From contig CAWIHF010000024.1 in the NCBI GenBank assembly GCA_963835885.1, positions 62,001 through 126,000 on the forward strand: DNA of 64,000 nt, in the 5' to 3' direction. This document shows positions 7,516 through 17,140 of this stretch, in pieces (position 1 is the stretch's first letter; every line of letters starts with the position of its first letter). The translations under genes and the position numbers were made by a program. Origin of the DNA: Roseiarcus sp963835885 (lineage in GTDB: Bacteria > Pseudomonadota > Alphaproteobacteria > Rhizobiales > Beijerinckiaceae). The notes under the pieces are model-generated. The model had not been told where the DNA came from. It did not search any database and was given only the letters and a program-made list of their open reading frames with translations.

Positions 7516-9495
7516 ATGGCCGTCGATTTCCGGTTCGTCGATCGCGCGACGTCGATGGGCGCCAATCTCACCGCGGGCGGCGCAACCTTTCGCACCTGGG
7601 CGCCGCGCGCGCGAAATGTCTTCCTGATAACTGGCGACGCGCTGAGCCTGGCGGCCGAGCCCGGCTGGACGCCGAGCCCGGGCGATCGCCTGACGCCGCT
7701 CGGCGATGGGACATGGGGCGGGTTTCTCGCCGGCGCAGCTGGCGGTCTCCCGTATATGTTCTGGATCGACGGCGAAGCCTCACAGGGGCCGAAGCGCGAC
7801 CCTTATGCGCGCGAGCTGACGGTCAAGCCCGATTTTCCCGCTTCGTGGTGCATCCTGCGCGACCCGGCGGACTATCCGTGGCACGATGGCGCCTGGCGGG
7901 CGCCGGATTTCCGCGATCAGATCATCTACCAGCTGCATGTCGGGACGTGGTGGGCCACGGACGCGGCGGGAGCCGATGTGCGGGCCACGCGCGGCGGCCG
8001 CTTTCTCGACGTCGCGACGCGGCTCGACTATCTCAACGACCTCGGCGTCAACGCCATTCAGCTCCTGCCGATCCAGGAATTCCCAACCGAGTTCAGCGAA
8101 GGATACAACGGCGTCGACTATTTCTCGCCCGAGCAGCGCTATGAGGCCGGCGACGATGACCTCGCCTTTTATCTGCAGAAGATCAACGCGACGCTCGCCG
8201 CGTTCGGCGCCGAGCCGATCGGCCTCGCCGCGCTTCGGCCCGGCGCCAACCAGCTCAAATGCCTGATCGATCTCGCCCATCTGCACGGGATCGCCATCAT
8301 CTTCGACCTCGTCTATAATCACGCTGGCGGAGGCTTCGACCCGCAGAGCCTTTGGTTCTACGACCGGTTTCCCAACGGCGACCAGAACAACAGCCTCTAC
8401 TTCACCGATCAGGGCTGGGCGGGCGGCCTGGTGTTCGCCTTCTGGAACGCCAACGTCCGGCAATTCCTCATCGATAACGCTTCGGCCTTCCTGAAGGAGT
8501 ACCGGATCGACGGCGTCCGCTACGATGAGGTGCGGGTCATCTCCAACAACAGGCCCGGCGGATTCGAGCTCTGCCAGGACATGACCAGCACGCTCCGCTT
8601 CATTCGGCCCTCGGCAATCCAGATCGCCGAATATTGGGATTGGGATCGCGCCCTGCCTGTCACGCCGGCGCCGGCTGGCCTGGGCTTCGATGCAGCGCTC
8701 GGCGACGGGTTGCGCGATGCGGCGCGCAGCCTTCTGACCCAGGCGGCGGCAGGGGAGGGCGCCCAGCTTCAGCTCGATCCGGTCGCGGCGGCGCTCGTTC
8801 CGCCCGCCGGCTACGACGCCGCATGGCGCGTCGTGCAATGTCTCGAAAATCACGACCTGACCTATTTCGGCCATGACGGCGCAGCCCGGGTTGCGACGCT
8901 CGCCGATCCGGCCAATTCGCGGTCCTGGTACGCGCGCAGCCGAAGCCGCGCAGCGGCGGCGCTGCTGTTCGCCGCACCTGGAATTCCGGCTTTGTTCATG
9001 GGCCAGGAAATCCTTGAGAATAAGCTCTGGTGCGACGACGAGAGGGACCATCCCGGCCATTTGATCGGGTGGGACGGGCTTGGCTCCGACAGAACGATGG
9101 CCGATTATCGTCGCTTGATGCGGGACATCATCGCCCTGAGGCGGGCGCAGCCGGCGCTCTCGGCGGAGGGCGTGCGCGCCTCCCGCGTCAATGATTACGA
9201 TCGGGTGATCGTCATCCATCGGTGGGTGGCGGATGGCGGCTCGGGCCAGGACATCGTCGCCGTCGTGAGTTTCGACGAGCGTCCAAAATTCGGCTACGCG
9301 GTCGGTTTGCCGCGCAGCGGCCGATGGATCGAGCTCTTCAACAGCGACGTTTACGATGGCTTTCCCAATCCTTCGCCGATCGGCAACGGCGGGGCGGTCA
9401 CCGCGGACGGCCCCGCAATGGACGGCTTCGCCCACTCCGCCGCGATCACGATCCCGGCCAACGGCGCGCTTTTCTTTCGCGCAGAGGGATTGTGA
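7516..9495 (+). CDS. GH13 alpha-glucan enzyme (branching-enzyme-like alpha-amylase family)
   Basis: 659 residues. An N-terminal CBM48-like domain (GGATFRTWAPRARNVFLI) is followed by a TIM barrel with all four GH13 regions: DLVYNHAG (264-271), GVRYDEV with nucleophile Asp337, IAEYWD with acid/base Glu372, and LENHD with Asp447. A C-terminal beta domain ends the protein. The layout resembles GlgB-type branching enzymes and GlgE/TreZ relatives; the exact specificity cannot be fixed from sequence. GAGGGGAG precedes the ATG. It stands upstream of, and close to, a small kinase gene in the same direction. Confidence 0.85.
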   Translation: MAVDFRFVDRATSMGANLTAGGATFRTWAPRARNVFLITGDALSLAAEPGWTPSPGDRLTPLGDGTWGGFLAGAAGGLPYMFWIDGEASQGPKRDPYARELTVKPDFPASWCILRDPADYPWHDGAWRAPDFRDQIIYQLHVGTWWATDAAGADVRATRGGRFLDVATRLDYLNDLGVNAIQLLPIQEFPTEFSEGYNGVDYFSPEQRYEAGDDDLAFYLQKINATLAAFGAEPIGLAALRPGANQLKCLIDLAHLHGIAIIFDLVYNHAGGGFDPQSLWFYDRFPNGDQNNSLYFTDQGWAGGLVFAFWNANVRQFLIDNASAFLKEYRIDGVRYDEVRVISNNRPGGFELCQDMTSTLRFIRPSAIQIAEYWDWDRALPVTPAPAGLGFDAALGDGLRDAARSLLTQAAAGEGAQLQLDPVAAALVPPAGYDAAWRVVQCLENHDLTYFGHDGAARVATLADPANSRSWYARSRSRAAAALLFAAPGIPALFMGQEILENKLWCDDERDHPGHLIGWDGLGSDRTMADYRRLMRDIIALRRAQPALSAEGVRASRVNDYDRVIVIHRWVADGGSGQDIVAVVSFDERPKFGYAVGLPRSGRWIELFNSDVYDGFPNPSPIGNGGAVTADGPAMDGFAHSAAITIPANGALFFRAEGL

Positions 9496-9526
9496 GGGGA
9501 CGACGAGCCTTGAACCTGGGCGCCGC

Positions 9527-10057
9527 ATGAAAAAAGTCGCGGTTTTCGGAAACGCCGGCGGCGGGAAATCGACGCTCGCCAGGCGTTTGGCGGACCTGAC
9601 CGGGCTGCCGCTCTATCCGCTGGACATGATCCAGTACGAGGCCGGCGGGAGGCAGGTTCCGCATGAAGAGTACTTGAAAGCGCATGCGGACTTGCTGAGC
9701 CGGGACGAGTGGATCATCGACGGCTTTGGCTCCGTCGAGACGGCTTGGCAGCGTTTCGCAAAAGCCGACACGCTGATCTACGTCGATCTGCCCCTCGCCA
9801 CGCACTACTGGTGGGTGACAAAGCGCCTGATCAAAGGTCTGTTCGCAACTCCCGAGGGCTGGCCGGACAGGAGCCCGATGTGGAGCAGCACTATGCAGAG
9901 CTATAAGGTGATCGGGCTTTGCCATCGCCGACTGACGCCGAGGTACAGACAACTCGTCTCCGACGCAGCGCCATCGAAGCGGGTTCATCACGTGAAGTCG
10001 CCAGCCGAGATGAAAGTCTTCTTCGAGGCAATCAAGCGCGAATATGCGCATGCTTGA
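9527..10057 (+). CDS. P-loop nucleotide kinase (adenylate-kinase/FlaR-like)
   Basis: 176 residues starting MKKVAVFGNAGGGKSTLARR, with a Walker A GNAGGGKST at the very N-terminus and DEWIIDGFGS as the LID/Walker B-like region. The size and arrangement match the small ATPases annotated as adenylate kinase or DNA topology modulation protein FlaR, whose true substrate is mostly untested. It begins 31 bases after the GH13 stop, so the two may be cotranscribed. The sequence gives no functional link between them. Confidence 0.75.
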   Translation: MKKVAVFGNAGGGKSTLARRLADLTGLPLYPLDMIQYEAGGRQVPHEEYLKAHADLLSRDEWIIDGFGSVETAWQRFAKADTLIYVDLPLATHYWWVTKRLIKGLFATPEGWPDRSPMWSSTMQSYKVIGLCHRRLTPRYRQLVSDAAPSKRVHHVKSPAEMKVFFEAIKREYAHA

Positions 10058-10095
10058 TGTCGGCTCTGCGGAGTGTGTCCGACCCGCGGCCTGGA

Positions 10096-11055
10096 CTAAG
10101 ATGAGCCCGGGGCAGGGACGTCGCAAAGATCCCAGATCGCCCGCGCGACGATCAGGTCGAGATGCCCTCCGCCGCCGTTCTTGAACACGGTGATCTCTTC
10201 GGCGGTCCGCCGGCCAAAAATCCGCCCGGAACAGAGATCGAAAAGATCGCCCTCGACGGCTTCCCGCCCGATCACGCCCTGCGCGATCGGCGTCGCGTAG
10301 TCGCCGCAGACGGTCAGCGTAAAGCGCAGGGTGTCGGCGAAAAGCCGCCCTCGCCGCACCACATCGTCGTCGCTCTCGCGCATCGCCGGCGTGAAGCCGC
10401 CGACGAGGTCGACATGGGTGCCGGCCTTGAGCCAGGCGCCGCGCAACACCGGGTCGGCGGAGGCGGTCAGGCAACTGACAATTTCGCTCTCGCGCACCGC
10501 CGCCTCGGGATCGGCGAGCTCCTGGGCGTCGATCCCTTCCTCCCTCAATTGCGCGGCAAGTCTTTTGCCGCTTTCGGCGGTCCGGTTCCAGATCAGGACG
10601 CGCCGGATCGAGGGACGAGCAGCGCGGTGAAACTGGATATGGGTCTTCGCCTGGCCGCCGGCGCCGAGCACGGCGAGGGTCGCTGCATCCTCTCTGGCGA
10701 GCAGGTCCGCGCCCAGCGCCGAATCCGCCGCCGTCTTCATGCGGGTGAAGCTCTCGCCATGGATCGCGGCCAGCGGCGCCCCGGAGCCGGCGTCAAAGAG
10801 GGTCACCACGGAGTGGATATTGGGCTGGGATCCCGACGGACTGTTGCCGGGAAAGATGGTCGCCGTCTTGACGGCGACGCCGCGCGCGGGGCGCCAGGCG
10901 AGCCAGGTCAGGGCGGCGTTAGCGGTTCCGGGCTCCTCGACCGACAGCCGCTCGACTTCGCCGATCCCACCCTCGCGGTGCGCCGCACGAAGCGCCCCGA
11001 TCAGGGTCGGCGGCTCCAGGCCGGCGGCAACGGCGTCAGCGTCGATCAGGCGCAT
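10096..11055 (-). CDS. Ornithine cyclodeaminase/mu-crystallin family NAD(P)-dependent enzyme
   Basis: 319 residues. The family features are the substrate-binding Lys in GVAVKTATIFPGN, the Rossmann motif LAVLGAGGQAKTHIQFH and the HVDLVGGFTPAMRESD segment. Known members include ornithine cyclodeaminase, alanine dehydrogenase and delta1-pyrroline-2-carboxylate (ketimine) reductase. It lies downstream of, and in the same direction as, an StcD-like flavin oxidoreductase. That neighbour makes a role in proline or N-methylproline catabolism plausible, for example reducing a cyclic imine, but this is inference from context. Confidence 0.85.
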   Translation of the reverse strand: MRLIDADAVAAGLEPPTLIGALRAAHREGGIGEVERLSVEEPGTANAALTWLAWRPARGVAVKTATIFPGNSPSGSQPNIHSVVTLFDAGSGAPLAAIHGESFTRMKTAADSALGADLLAREDAATLAVLGAGGQAKTHIQFHRAARPSIRRVLIWNRTAESGKRLAAQLREEGIDAQELADPEAAVRESEIVSCLTASADPVLRGAWLKAGTHVDLVGGFTPAMRESDDDVVRRGRLFADTLRFTLTVCGDYATPIAQGVIGREAVEGDLFDLCSGRIFGRRTAEEITVFKNGGGGHLDLIVARAIWDLCDVPAPGSS

Positions 11056-11144
11056 TCCGATCCTCCTCCCCCAAAGGATAGCCGCGGTTCATGGGCCCCG
11101 GCACATTCCCCGCCTGCGGAGTTGGCCGAAGGCCGATCCGGAAC

Positions 11145-13181
11145 TCAAATGTCCTTCATCAGGCGGATCGCGTCGTAGACCGCGGCGTGGATGTTGCGGC
11201 TGGCGACGGCGTCGCCGATGCGGAAGAGACGATAACGTCCCTCTGGATTGCGGGCGATCTCCTGCGGACGGTTGGCGAGCAGAGCCTTGTGGTCGACCTC
11301 GCCGAGATTGATCGAGCCGGGCTTGAGCTCGAAGTAGAGCGCGTCGACCGGCGTTGCGCCGTGGTCGACCACGATCTGGTCCGCCTCCTTGACGATCCGG
11401 CGCTTGCCGTATTCGTCGAAGAAGATTCCCGCCACCGCATTGCCTCGCCGCTCGATTCGCTCGAGCCGCAGATTGATCTCGATCTTCGCGCCGGCAAGCG
11501 CGAGGGCGCGAAAATAGGCTGGGTAGTTCGTGCCCCCGACATCGGGCGCAAGCGTGCGCTCGGGCGTCACCACCTCGAGCTTCGATCCCGCGCCGGCGAT
11601 GAACTCCGCCGCGGTCATGCCGGGATGGGCGCCGTTGTCGTCATAGAGCAGCACCCGGCCGGCCGGCTTTATCGCGCCGGTCAGGATGTCCCAGGTCGAG
11701 GTCGCGTAGGCCTCGCCCGCGTCGAGAAAGCTCATGTTCGGCACGCCGCCCGTCGCGACGACGACAAGGTCCGGGTTCTCGGCGAGAACGTCGTCGGCCT
11801 CGGCATAGGCGCTGCAGCGGATCTCGACGCCGAGCCGAGCACATTCGGCGAGCCGCCAGTCGACGACGCCAAGAATCTCGCGCCGCCGCTTGAGGCCGGC
11901 GGCGATCAGCACCTGCCCGCCGGGCTGCGCGCCGGCCTCGAACACCACGACCTCGTGCCCACGCTCGCTCGCGACCCGGGCGGCCTCGAGCCCGGCCGGT
12001 CCCGCGCCGACGACGACGACCTTGCGCTTCGGGCCTGAACTTCTTGCGATCACGTGCGGGATCGTCGCCTCGCGTCCGGTCGCCGCATTGTGGATGCAGA
12101 CGGCCTCGCCGGAATAGATCGAGTCGATGCAATAGCCCATGCCGACGCACGGCCTGATCTCGTGCTCACGCCCCTCCGCGACCTTCCGGGCGATATGCGG
12201 ATCGGCGAGATGGGCGCGCGTCATGCCGACCATGTCGAGCTTGCCGCTTTCGATGGCGTGGCGCGCGGTCGCCACGTCCTGGATGCGCGCTGCATGGAAT
12301 GTCGGCATCCGGGTCGTCGCGCGGACTTCGCCGGCGAAGTCGAGGTGGGGCGCTGATCGCGCGCCCATGCCGGGAATGACATGGGAGAGCGCTTCGTCCG
12401 CATCGATATGGCCGCGGATCACGTTGACGAAGTCGATGAGGCCTGAGGCGGCGAGCCGCTTGGCGATCGATACGCCGTCCTCGCGGGAGAGGCCGCGGTC
12501 CCAGTCCTCGTCGCACACCATCCGGACGCCGATGAGGAGATCGTTTCCCACCCGCTTGCGGATCGCGGTCAGGACCTCGAGGCCGAAGCGCATGCGGTTC
12601 TCGAGCGACCCGCCGTACGCATCGTCGCGCCTGTTGGTGGCGGGCGACCAGAACTGATCGATCAGGTGCCCGTAGCATTCGAGCTCGAGCCCATCGAGGC
12701 CGGCCGCCTTCACGCGCTGGGCGCCGTCCGCGTAAGCCTCGACGACCCGCGCCATGTCCCAGTCCTCCATCGCTTTCGGAAAAGCGCGGTGCGCGGGCTC
12801 CCGCACGTTCGAAGGCGCGATCACCGGCAGCCAGTCCGCCTTGCTCCAGTTCGTCCGGCGTCCGAGATGGGTGACCTGGATCATCACCGCCGCGCCATGC
12901 GCATGCACGTCGTCCGCGAGCTCCGCGAGCCAGCGCACGACCTCGTCCTTGTAGAGGAGGATGTTGCCGAACGCCTGGGGGCTGTCCGGCGCGATGACCG
13001 AGGAGCCGCCGATCATGGTCAGCGCGATGCCGCCCTTGGCCTTCTCGGCATGGTAGAGCCGATAGCGCGCCTTGGGCATGCCGTCCTCGGTATAGGCCGG
13101 TTCATGCGCCGTCGACATCAGCCGGTTGCGCAGGACGAGGCGCTTCAGCGTGTACGGCTGCATGAGCGGGTCGCTCGGCAT
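11145..13181 (-). CDS. NADH:flavin oxidoreductase/FAD-dependent fusion (StcD/N-methylproline demethylase-like)
   Basis: 678 residues from the ATG at 13181, which is preceded by GGGGGA. Residues about 1-350 form an old-yellow-enzyme TIM barrel (LVLRNRLMSTAHEPAYTEDG; GVRMVCDEDWDRGLS). Then comes a cysteine cluster (CVGMGYCIDS, later AVCIHN) for an Fe-S centre, and an FAD/NAD Rossmann domain (VVVVGAGPAGLEAARVA). This is the dienoyl-CoA reductase/trimethylamine dehydrogenase architecture. The CVGMGYCIDSIYSG wording is closest to what I recall of stachydrine/N-methylproline demethylases. The adjacent cyclodeaminase-family gene supports amine or imino-acid catabolism. Only three Cys are obvious in the cluster. 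Confidence 0.82.
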   Translation of the reverse strand: MPSDPLMQPYTLKRLVLRNRLMSTAHEPAYTEDGMPKARYRLYHAEKAKGGIALTMIGGSSVIAPDSPQAFGNILLYKDEVVRWLAELADDVHAHGAAVMIQVTHLGRRTNWSKADWLPVIAPSNVREPAHRAFPKAMEDWDMARVVEAYADGAQRVKAAGLDGLELECYGHLIDQFWSPATNRRDDAYGGSLENRMRFGLEVLTAIRKRVGNDLLIGVRMVCDEDWDRGLSREDGVSIAKRLAASGLIDFVNVIRGHIDADEALSHVIPGMGARSAPHLDFAGEVRATTRMPTFHAARIQDVATARHAIESGKLDMVGMTRAHLADPHIARKVAEGREHEIRPCVGMGYCIDSIYSGEAVCIHNAATGREATIPHVIARSSGPKRKVVVVGAGPAGLEAARVASERGHEVVVFEAGAQPGGQVLIAAGLKRRREILGVVDWRLAECARLGVEIRCSAYAEADDVLAENPDLVVVATGGVPNMSFLDAGEAYATSTWDILTGAIKPAGRVLLYDDNGAHPGMTAAEFIAGAGSKLEVVTPERTLAPDVGGTNYPAYFRALALAGAKIEINLRLERIERRGNAVAGIFFDEYGKRRIVKEADQIVVDHGATPVDALYFELKPGSINLGEVDHKALLANRPQEIARNPEGRYRLFRIGDAVASRNIHAAVYDAIRLMKDI

Positions 13182-13460
13182 GTCCCGGTCCCCCAGGTGG
13201 TCGGTCGCGCTTTTCGTGATCGCTCTACTACGAATTTGTCGCCTGATACGAGTATGTCCATTGCGCTTCTGCGAGCGCCCAGGAACTTTCAACGCGCCGT
13301 CAACTCGATGCACCACTTCGCCCGTGCCGAGGCCTGACCTCTTCGCATCGGCCGATCTCGTCGGTCCGGCGCCGGGATCGCGCGGTCGTATCCCGAAGAT
13401 GAACGAAGCGATAACTAATTTACGTCATGCTCGGTCTCTCGGCGCCGGAGGAGCGAGGCC
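13182..13460. promoter_or_regulatory. Divergent intergenic region
   Basis: 279 bases between the leftward flavin oxidoreductase and the rightward hydrolase. It must hold the start signals of both genes; no operator palindrome stood out. Confidence 0.4.
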
Positions 13461-14333
13461 GTGCTGCCCCTGTTCAACAGAAGCTTGGAAGGCCGCCAGT
13501 CGAAATGGCGGCTTGAAGTCCTCACGCGTCAACCTTCGGTCATGCGCAACGCGCCGCCGATTCTCTTCGTGCACGGAGCCTGGCACGCAGCATGGTGCTG
13601 GGACGAATACTTCCTCGATTATTTTGCCGCCAACGGATACGCCGCCCATGCTTTGAGCCTTCGCGGACATGGCGAAAGCGAAGGTCGACGCGGCCTGCGG
13701 CGTCACCGAATTCGCGATTACGTCGATGACGTGTCGGCTGTCGCGGCTTCCCTTCCGACAGCGCCGATCGTCGTTGGCCATTCGATGGGCGGCTTTGTCG
13801 TTCAAAAGTACCTGGAAAAGCGGTCGTCCCCCGCCGCCTTCCTCCTGGCCAGCATTCCGCCAAGCGGCGCATGGTCCATCTACAGACATTTGATCTACGA
13901 GCGGCTGTTCGACGTTCTCAAGGCGAACGTGACGCTCTCCCTCTATGCGCTTGTCTCCCAGCCGGCGAAAGCGCGCGAATTGCTGTTCCCGGCGTCGATG
14001 CCGCCGGACGAGGTCAATCTCTATCATGGTCGATTGCAGGACGAGTCGGTGCTGAGCTGGCTCGACTGTCTTGCCCTCGACCTGGTCGACATCTTGCGAA
14101 TTGATGCGCCGATTGCCGTGTACGGCGCCGCAGATGACGCTATCGTCAAGGCCAGGGAGGTGATGACGACCGCCAGCCTCTATAAGGTTCGGCCGTTCAT
14201 CTTCGAGAATGTGGCGCACGACATGATGCTGGACCCCCGCTGGCGGTCGGTCGCCGACGCGATCATCGCCCAGCTCGAAGCCCGCTTCCCCGAAACCAAA
14301 TCCAACGACTCCGGGGTCGCCAACGCGGCGTAG
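13461..14333 (+). CDS. Alpha/beta hydrolase (lysophospholipase-like)
   Basis: 290 residues from a GTG at 13461 preceded by GGAGGAG; an ATG at 13542 is the alternative start. The fold signatures are ILFVHGAWHAAWCWD (oxyanion region), SLRGHGESEG, the nucleophile elbow VVGHSMGGFVVQ with its Ser, the acid in VYGAADDAIV, and a C-terminal His in VAHDMMLDP. A lid rich in hydrophobic residues follows strand 6. A soluble esterase or lysophospholipase-type hydrolase; the substrate cannot be predicted. Confidence 0.85.
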   Translation: MLPLFNRSLEGRQSKWRLEVLTRQPSVMRNAPPILFVHGAWHAAWCWDEYFLDYFAANGYAAHALSLRGHGESEGRRGLRRHRIRDYVDDVSAVAASLPTAPIVVGHSMGGFVVQKYLEKRSSPAAFLLASIPPSGAWSIYRHLIYERLFDVLKANVTLSLYALVSQPAKARELLFPASMPPDEVNLYHGRLQDESVLSWLDCLALDLVDILRIDAPIAVYGAADDAIVKAREVMTTASLYKVRPFIFENVAHDMMLDPRWRSVADAIIAQLEARFPETKSNDSGVANAA

Positions 14334-14343
14334 TTTTTGCGCC

Positions 14344-14907
14344 TTACTTTCGGTTCAACAGAACGAATTTCGGCCAAAAGAACCCGGTCCTCTTTTGATA
14401 GGCCTCGTACTGTGGCTTGAATGCGGACTTCAAAAAATTAATCTGCTCCTGCGTAGCCGCCGCCGAATAGATGATGATCAGCAAGACGGTTACGACTTTG
14501 ACGATCAAGGATGTCGTCGCCAGCGTGCAGGCCAGCCAAAACATGATGTAGGACGAATAAAACGGATGGCGGACAAATCGATACGGTCCCGTGTTGAATA
14601 GGACAGTCGGTTCGTTTGGGGAAAACGCCATCTCGGGTCTGGTTCGTCTTGTCGCCGCGCATGACCACAGGAACAGGCCGCTGGCGAGGGCCTGCAGGGC
14701 GAAGGCGATCGCTATCCGCCAGCCTGGCGCCGGGGCGTTGCCGATATCGTACAAGTAAGCGAGGAAGCCGATGGCAAAAAGGGCGGAGACCAGCTTCATG
14801 CCCGGCGGCAACCGAGCGGACACGAAATGCCCGCGGACCGCCCAGGCGAAGCCGGCGAAATTGAATATTGCCGCAGCGGCAAGAAAAAGGCTGCACAAGC
14901 TCAGCAA
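14344..14907 (-). CDS. Isoprenylcysteine carboxyl methyltransferase (ICMT/PEMT-like) family membrane protein
   Basis: 187 residues with four or five membrane helices. The C-terminal motif TGPYRFVRHPFYSSYIMFWL, followed by about 60 residues to EAYQKRTGFFWP, is the SAM-binding and active-site signature of the ICMT/phospholipid methyltransferase family. Bacterial members are integral-membrane methyltransferases with mostly unknown substrates. It converges with the hydrolase gene, whose stop lies ten bases away. Confidence 0.8.
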   Translation of the reverse strand: MLSLCSLFLAAAAIFNFAGFAWAVRGHFVSARLPPGMKLVSALFAIGFLAYLYDIGNAPAPGWRIAIAFALQALASGLFLWSCAATRRTRPEMAFSPNEPTVLFNTGPYRFVRHPFYSSYIMFWLACTLATTSLIVKVVTVLLIIIYSAAATQEQINFLKSAFKPQYEAYQKRTGFFWPKFVLLNRK

Positions 14908-15144
14908 AATCGCATGTCCCGAGAACTCCAGCCGAGTTCAACTCCATTCGGAGTGCTGTGACAACAGTATTCTCGCAATAACGGACTGCCGTCAACGTAT
15001 TCAATAAGGAATCTGAGGAGGCGCCCGGCGGGCGTCGCGCGCTGCGGCGCGCCGTCCGAGGCAGGGCCGCGGTAAGGCTATCACGCACCCGATCGGGACC
15101 GGCAGCGAATCAACGGCGCCTCTCTCTGGACGATCGGATTCGCG

Positions 15145-16137
15145 TCAGAATGCGATCTTTTTCTCCTTCGCCATCGCATTCAGCGACACGTTCGGCCGCG
15201 CCCCGAGGTGCTGGATGATCTCGGCAGCGGCGAGGGCGCCGAGGCGCCCACAGGTCGTGATGCAGGCGCCGCGGGCGAGGCCCGCGAGAAATCCGGCGGC
15301 GAACATGTCGCCGGCCCCTGTCGTGTCGACGAGCTTGTCGACCGGAAAGGCCGGGACCTCCCAGGTCGCGTCTCCCTCGACCGCCACGCAGCCCTTGGCC
15401 GAGCGGGTCACGACGCCGAGCACGCCCTCGGCTCTCAGCGCGTCGAGCGCTTCGTCGAAATGCGGCGTCTGATAGAGCGACAGGAGTTCGTCGGTGTTGG
15501 AGAAGATCGTGTTCACCGTCTTGGCTCGCATGAGGTCGATGAACTCGCCGCGGAACCGGTCGACGCAGAACGAATCCGACAGCGTCAGCGCGACGCGCCT
15601 TCCCGCCTCCCGGGCGATGTCGCCCGCCTTCTGGAAGGCGGACTTCGCCGCCGGGCGGTCCCACATGTAGCCTTCGAGATAGACGACCTTGGCCGCGCGC
15701 ACCAGCGCTTCGTCCACGTCGGGGGGCGAAAGATAGGTGCTCGCGCCGAGATAGGTGTTCATCGTCCGCTCGCCGTCGGGCGTCACATAGACAAAGCAGC
15801 GTCCGGTCGCCGGGCCGTGCTCGGCCGGATGCGTATCGAACCTCACTCCTGTCGAGCGGATGTCGGCGATGAAGGTCTCCCCCAGGGGATCGCGCTTGAC
15901 CTTGCCGATATAGGCGGCGGAGACGCCGAACGAGGCCACCCCGACGACGGTGTTGGCTGCCGAGCCGCCGGAGATCACGCGCGGATCGACGCGGGCGGCG
16001 TAGAGCGCCTCGGCGCGGTCCTCGTCGATCAGGGTCATCGCGCCCTTCATCATGTCCTGGGCCTCGAGATAGGCGTCGTCGGCGTAAGCCAGAATATCGA
16101 CCAGCGAATTGCCCAAGCCCAAAACTTCGAGTGTCAC
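15145..16137 (-). CDS. Adenosine kinase, PfkB family
   Basis: 330 residues from a GTG at 16137. It has both PfkB signatures: ISGGSAANTVVGVASFG near residue 55 and VDTTGAGDMFAAGFLAG near residue 285, in which the Asp of GAGD is the catalytic base. The NSLVDILAYADDAYLEA opening and the MWDRPAAKSAF segment are typical of the alphaproteobacterial adenosine kinase branch. It would phosphorylate adenosine to AMP for purine salvage. It stands alone, with no operon partners. Confidence 0.88.
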   Translation of the reverse strand: MTLEVLGLGNSLVDILAYADDAYLEAQDMMKGAMTLIDEDRAEALYAARVDPRVISGGSAANTVVGVASFGVSAAYIGKVKRDPLGETFIADIRSTGVRFDTHPAEHGPATGRCFVYVTPDGERTMNTYLGASTYLSPPDVDEALVRAAKVVYLEGYMWDRPAAKSAFQKAGDIAREAGRRVALTLSDSFCVDRFRGEFIDLMRAKTVNTIFSNTDELLSLYQTPHFDEALDALRAEGVLGVVTRSAKGCVAVEGDATWEVPAFPVDKLVDTTGAGDMFAAGFLAGLARGACITTCGRLGALAAAEIIQHLGARPNVSLNAMAKEKKIAF

Positions 16138-16484
16138 GCTCTTTGCGCCCCGTTTTTAAGCCCAGGGCGCCATTGACACGCACCCCGTTTTCCCTTCCGC
16201 TCCCGACAATCTGTCGGCGCCCCTTGATCGTGTCGCGGCTCGATGGTTGACCCGTGAGCTCCGCCCGCGGCCTCGCATCCGATGGCGCACGGTTCGTAGC
16301 CAGCGTGGTTCGCCGCGCCTTCACTGTCATGGACTTGCATCAACTCCTTGCCGGCCTTCGTGGCGTTGTCAAGCTTCGTTTCGCCAAGAATTGTAGGCAA
16401 GACTTCCCACGAAATCTGTATTGCTGGAAACGACGAGGCCGGCGCGCCGTGCTATGTTGCGCCGATCTTCGAGGAGTCCGCAAG
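16138..16484. other. Intergenic, nothing recognised
   Basis: 347 bases between adenosine kinase and the small DUF1902 gene. It should contain both divergent promoters; no repeat, RNA or open frame of interest was seen. Confidence 0.35.
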
Positions 16485-16679
16485 ATGCGCGTCGCAGTCG
16501 TTAAAGCCGCTCATGATGATGATGCTGGCGTTTGGTACGTGGAGCACTCCGACGTCGAGGGTCTGCATGTCGAGGGAGAAACCTTTGAAGCGTTCTGCGG
16601 CAACGTCGCGGACGCCGTCGCCGATCTCGCCGAAGGCGCCGGCGACGTCCACGTTGCTGGCTTGCCGAAAGCCTATTGA
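16485..16679 (+). CDS. DUF1902-family small protein
   Basis: 64 residues, MRVAVVKAAHDDDAGVWYVE followed by HSDVEGLHVEGETFEAF. A beta-beta-alpha start with W-Y-V-E-H-S-D-V-E-G-L resembles the HicB-type/DUF1902 fold. GAGGAGT sits upstream of the ATG. HicB-like proteins are often antitoxins, but no HicA-like partner lies on either side, so no toxin-antitoxin pair is claimed. Confidence 0.75.
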   Translation: MRVAVVKAAHDDDAGVWYVEHSDVEGLHVEGETFEAFCGNVADAVADLAEGAGDVHVAGLPKAY

Positions 16680-17140
16680 CCGCCGCCCCTTCAGCGTTGG
16701 CCCAAGGAAGCCTCCCTAAGACTCCCCGCCGCCTTTATTGGGGCGGGGTCGTCGGCCTCGATGCGGCGGACGGCGAGTTGCATCGGGCGCTCATCGCCGT
16801 TCGCCGCGCGATTGGAGACCTGATTGGCCGCCGCCTCGAGCTTGGTGGTGCGACGGCTGTGGCCGTCCGCGGCCCTTGCCCGGGAATTTTCCCAGAGCCG
16901 ACGCGGTTCGCCTCGGGCTGCGCCGCAAGGCGCGTCCCGGCCCGGTTTGAAAGGGCTCAGCCAAACCTCGCCAGCCTGTGCCCCAATCGCCCGGCGTTTC
17001 TCCCGACGCTTCGACAGGCAAAACGGGAGAAGGGAGGCGTGCGCAGAGGCTTGGCTTCGACCCGACTTCCCTCGATTCGCGCCGGCGCGTGAACCGGCGT
17101 ATTTTCGTCCTGCCGCGGCGACGACGTGGGGGAAGCGGTC
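16680..17140. other. Intergenic, nothing recognised
   Basis: About 460 GC-rich bases before the patatin-like gene. Several open frames exist only because stop codons are rare at this GC content; none resembles a protein. Confidence 0.35.

Noticed and set aside
16485..16679. HicA/HicB-type toxin-antitoxin pair
   Set aside because: Only the HicB/DUF1902-like protein is present; no small toxin-like frame adjoins on either strand.
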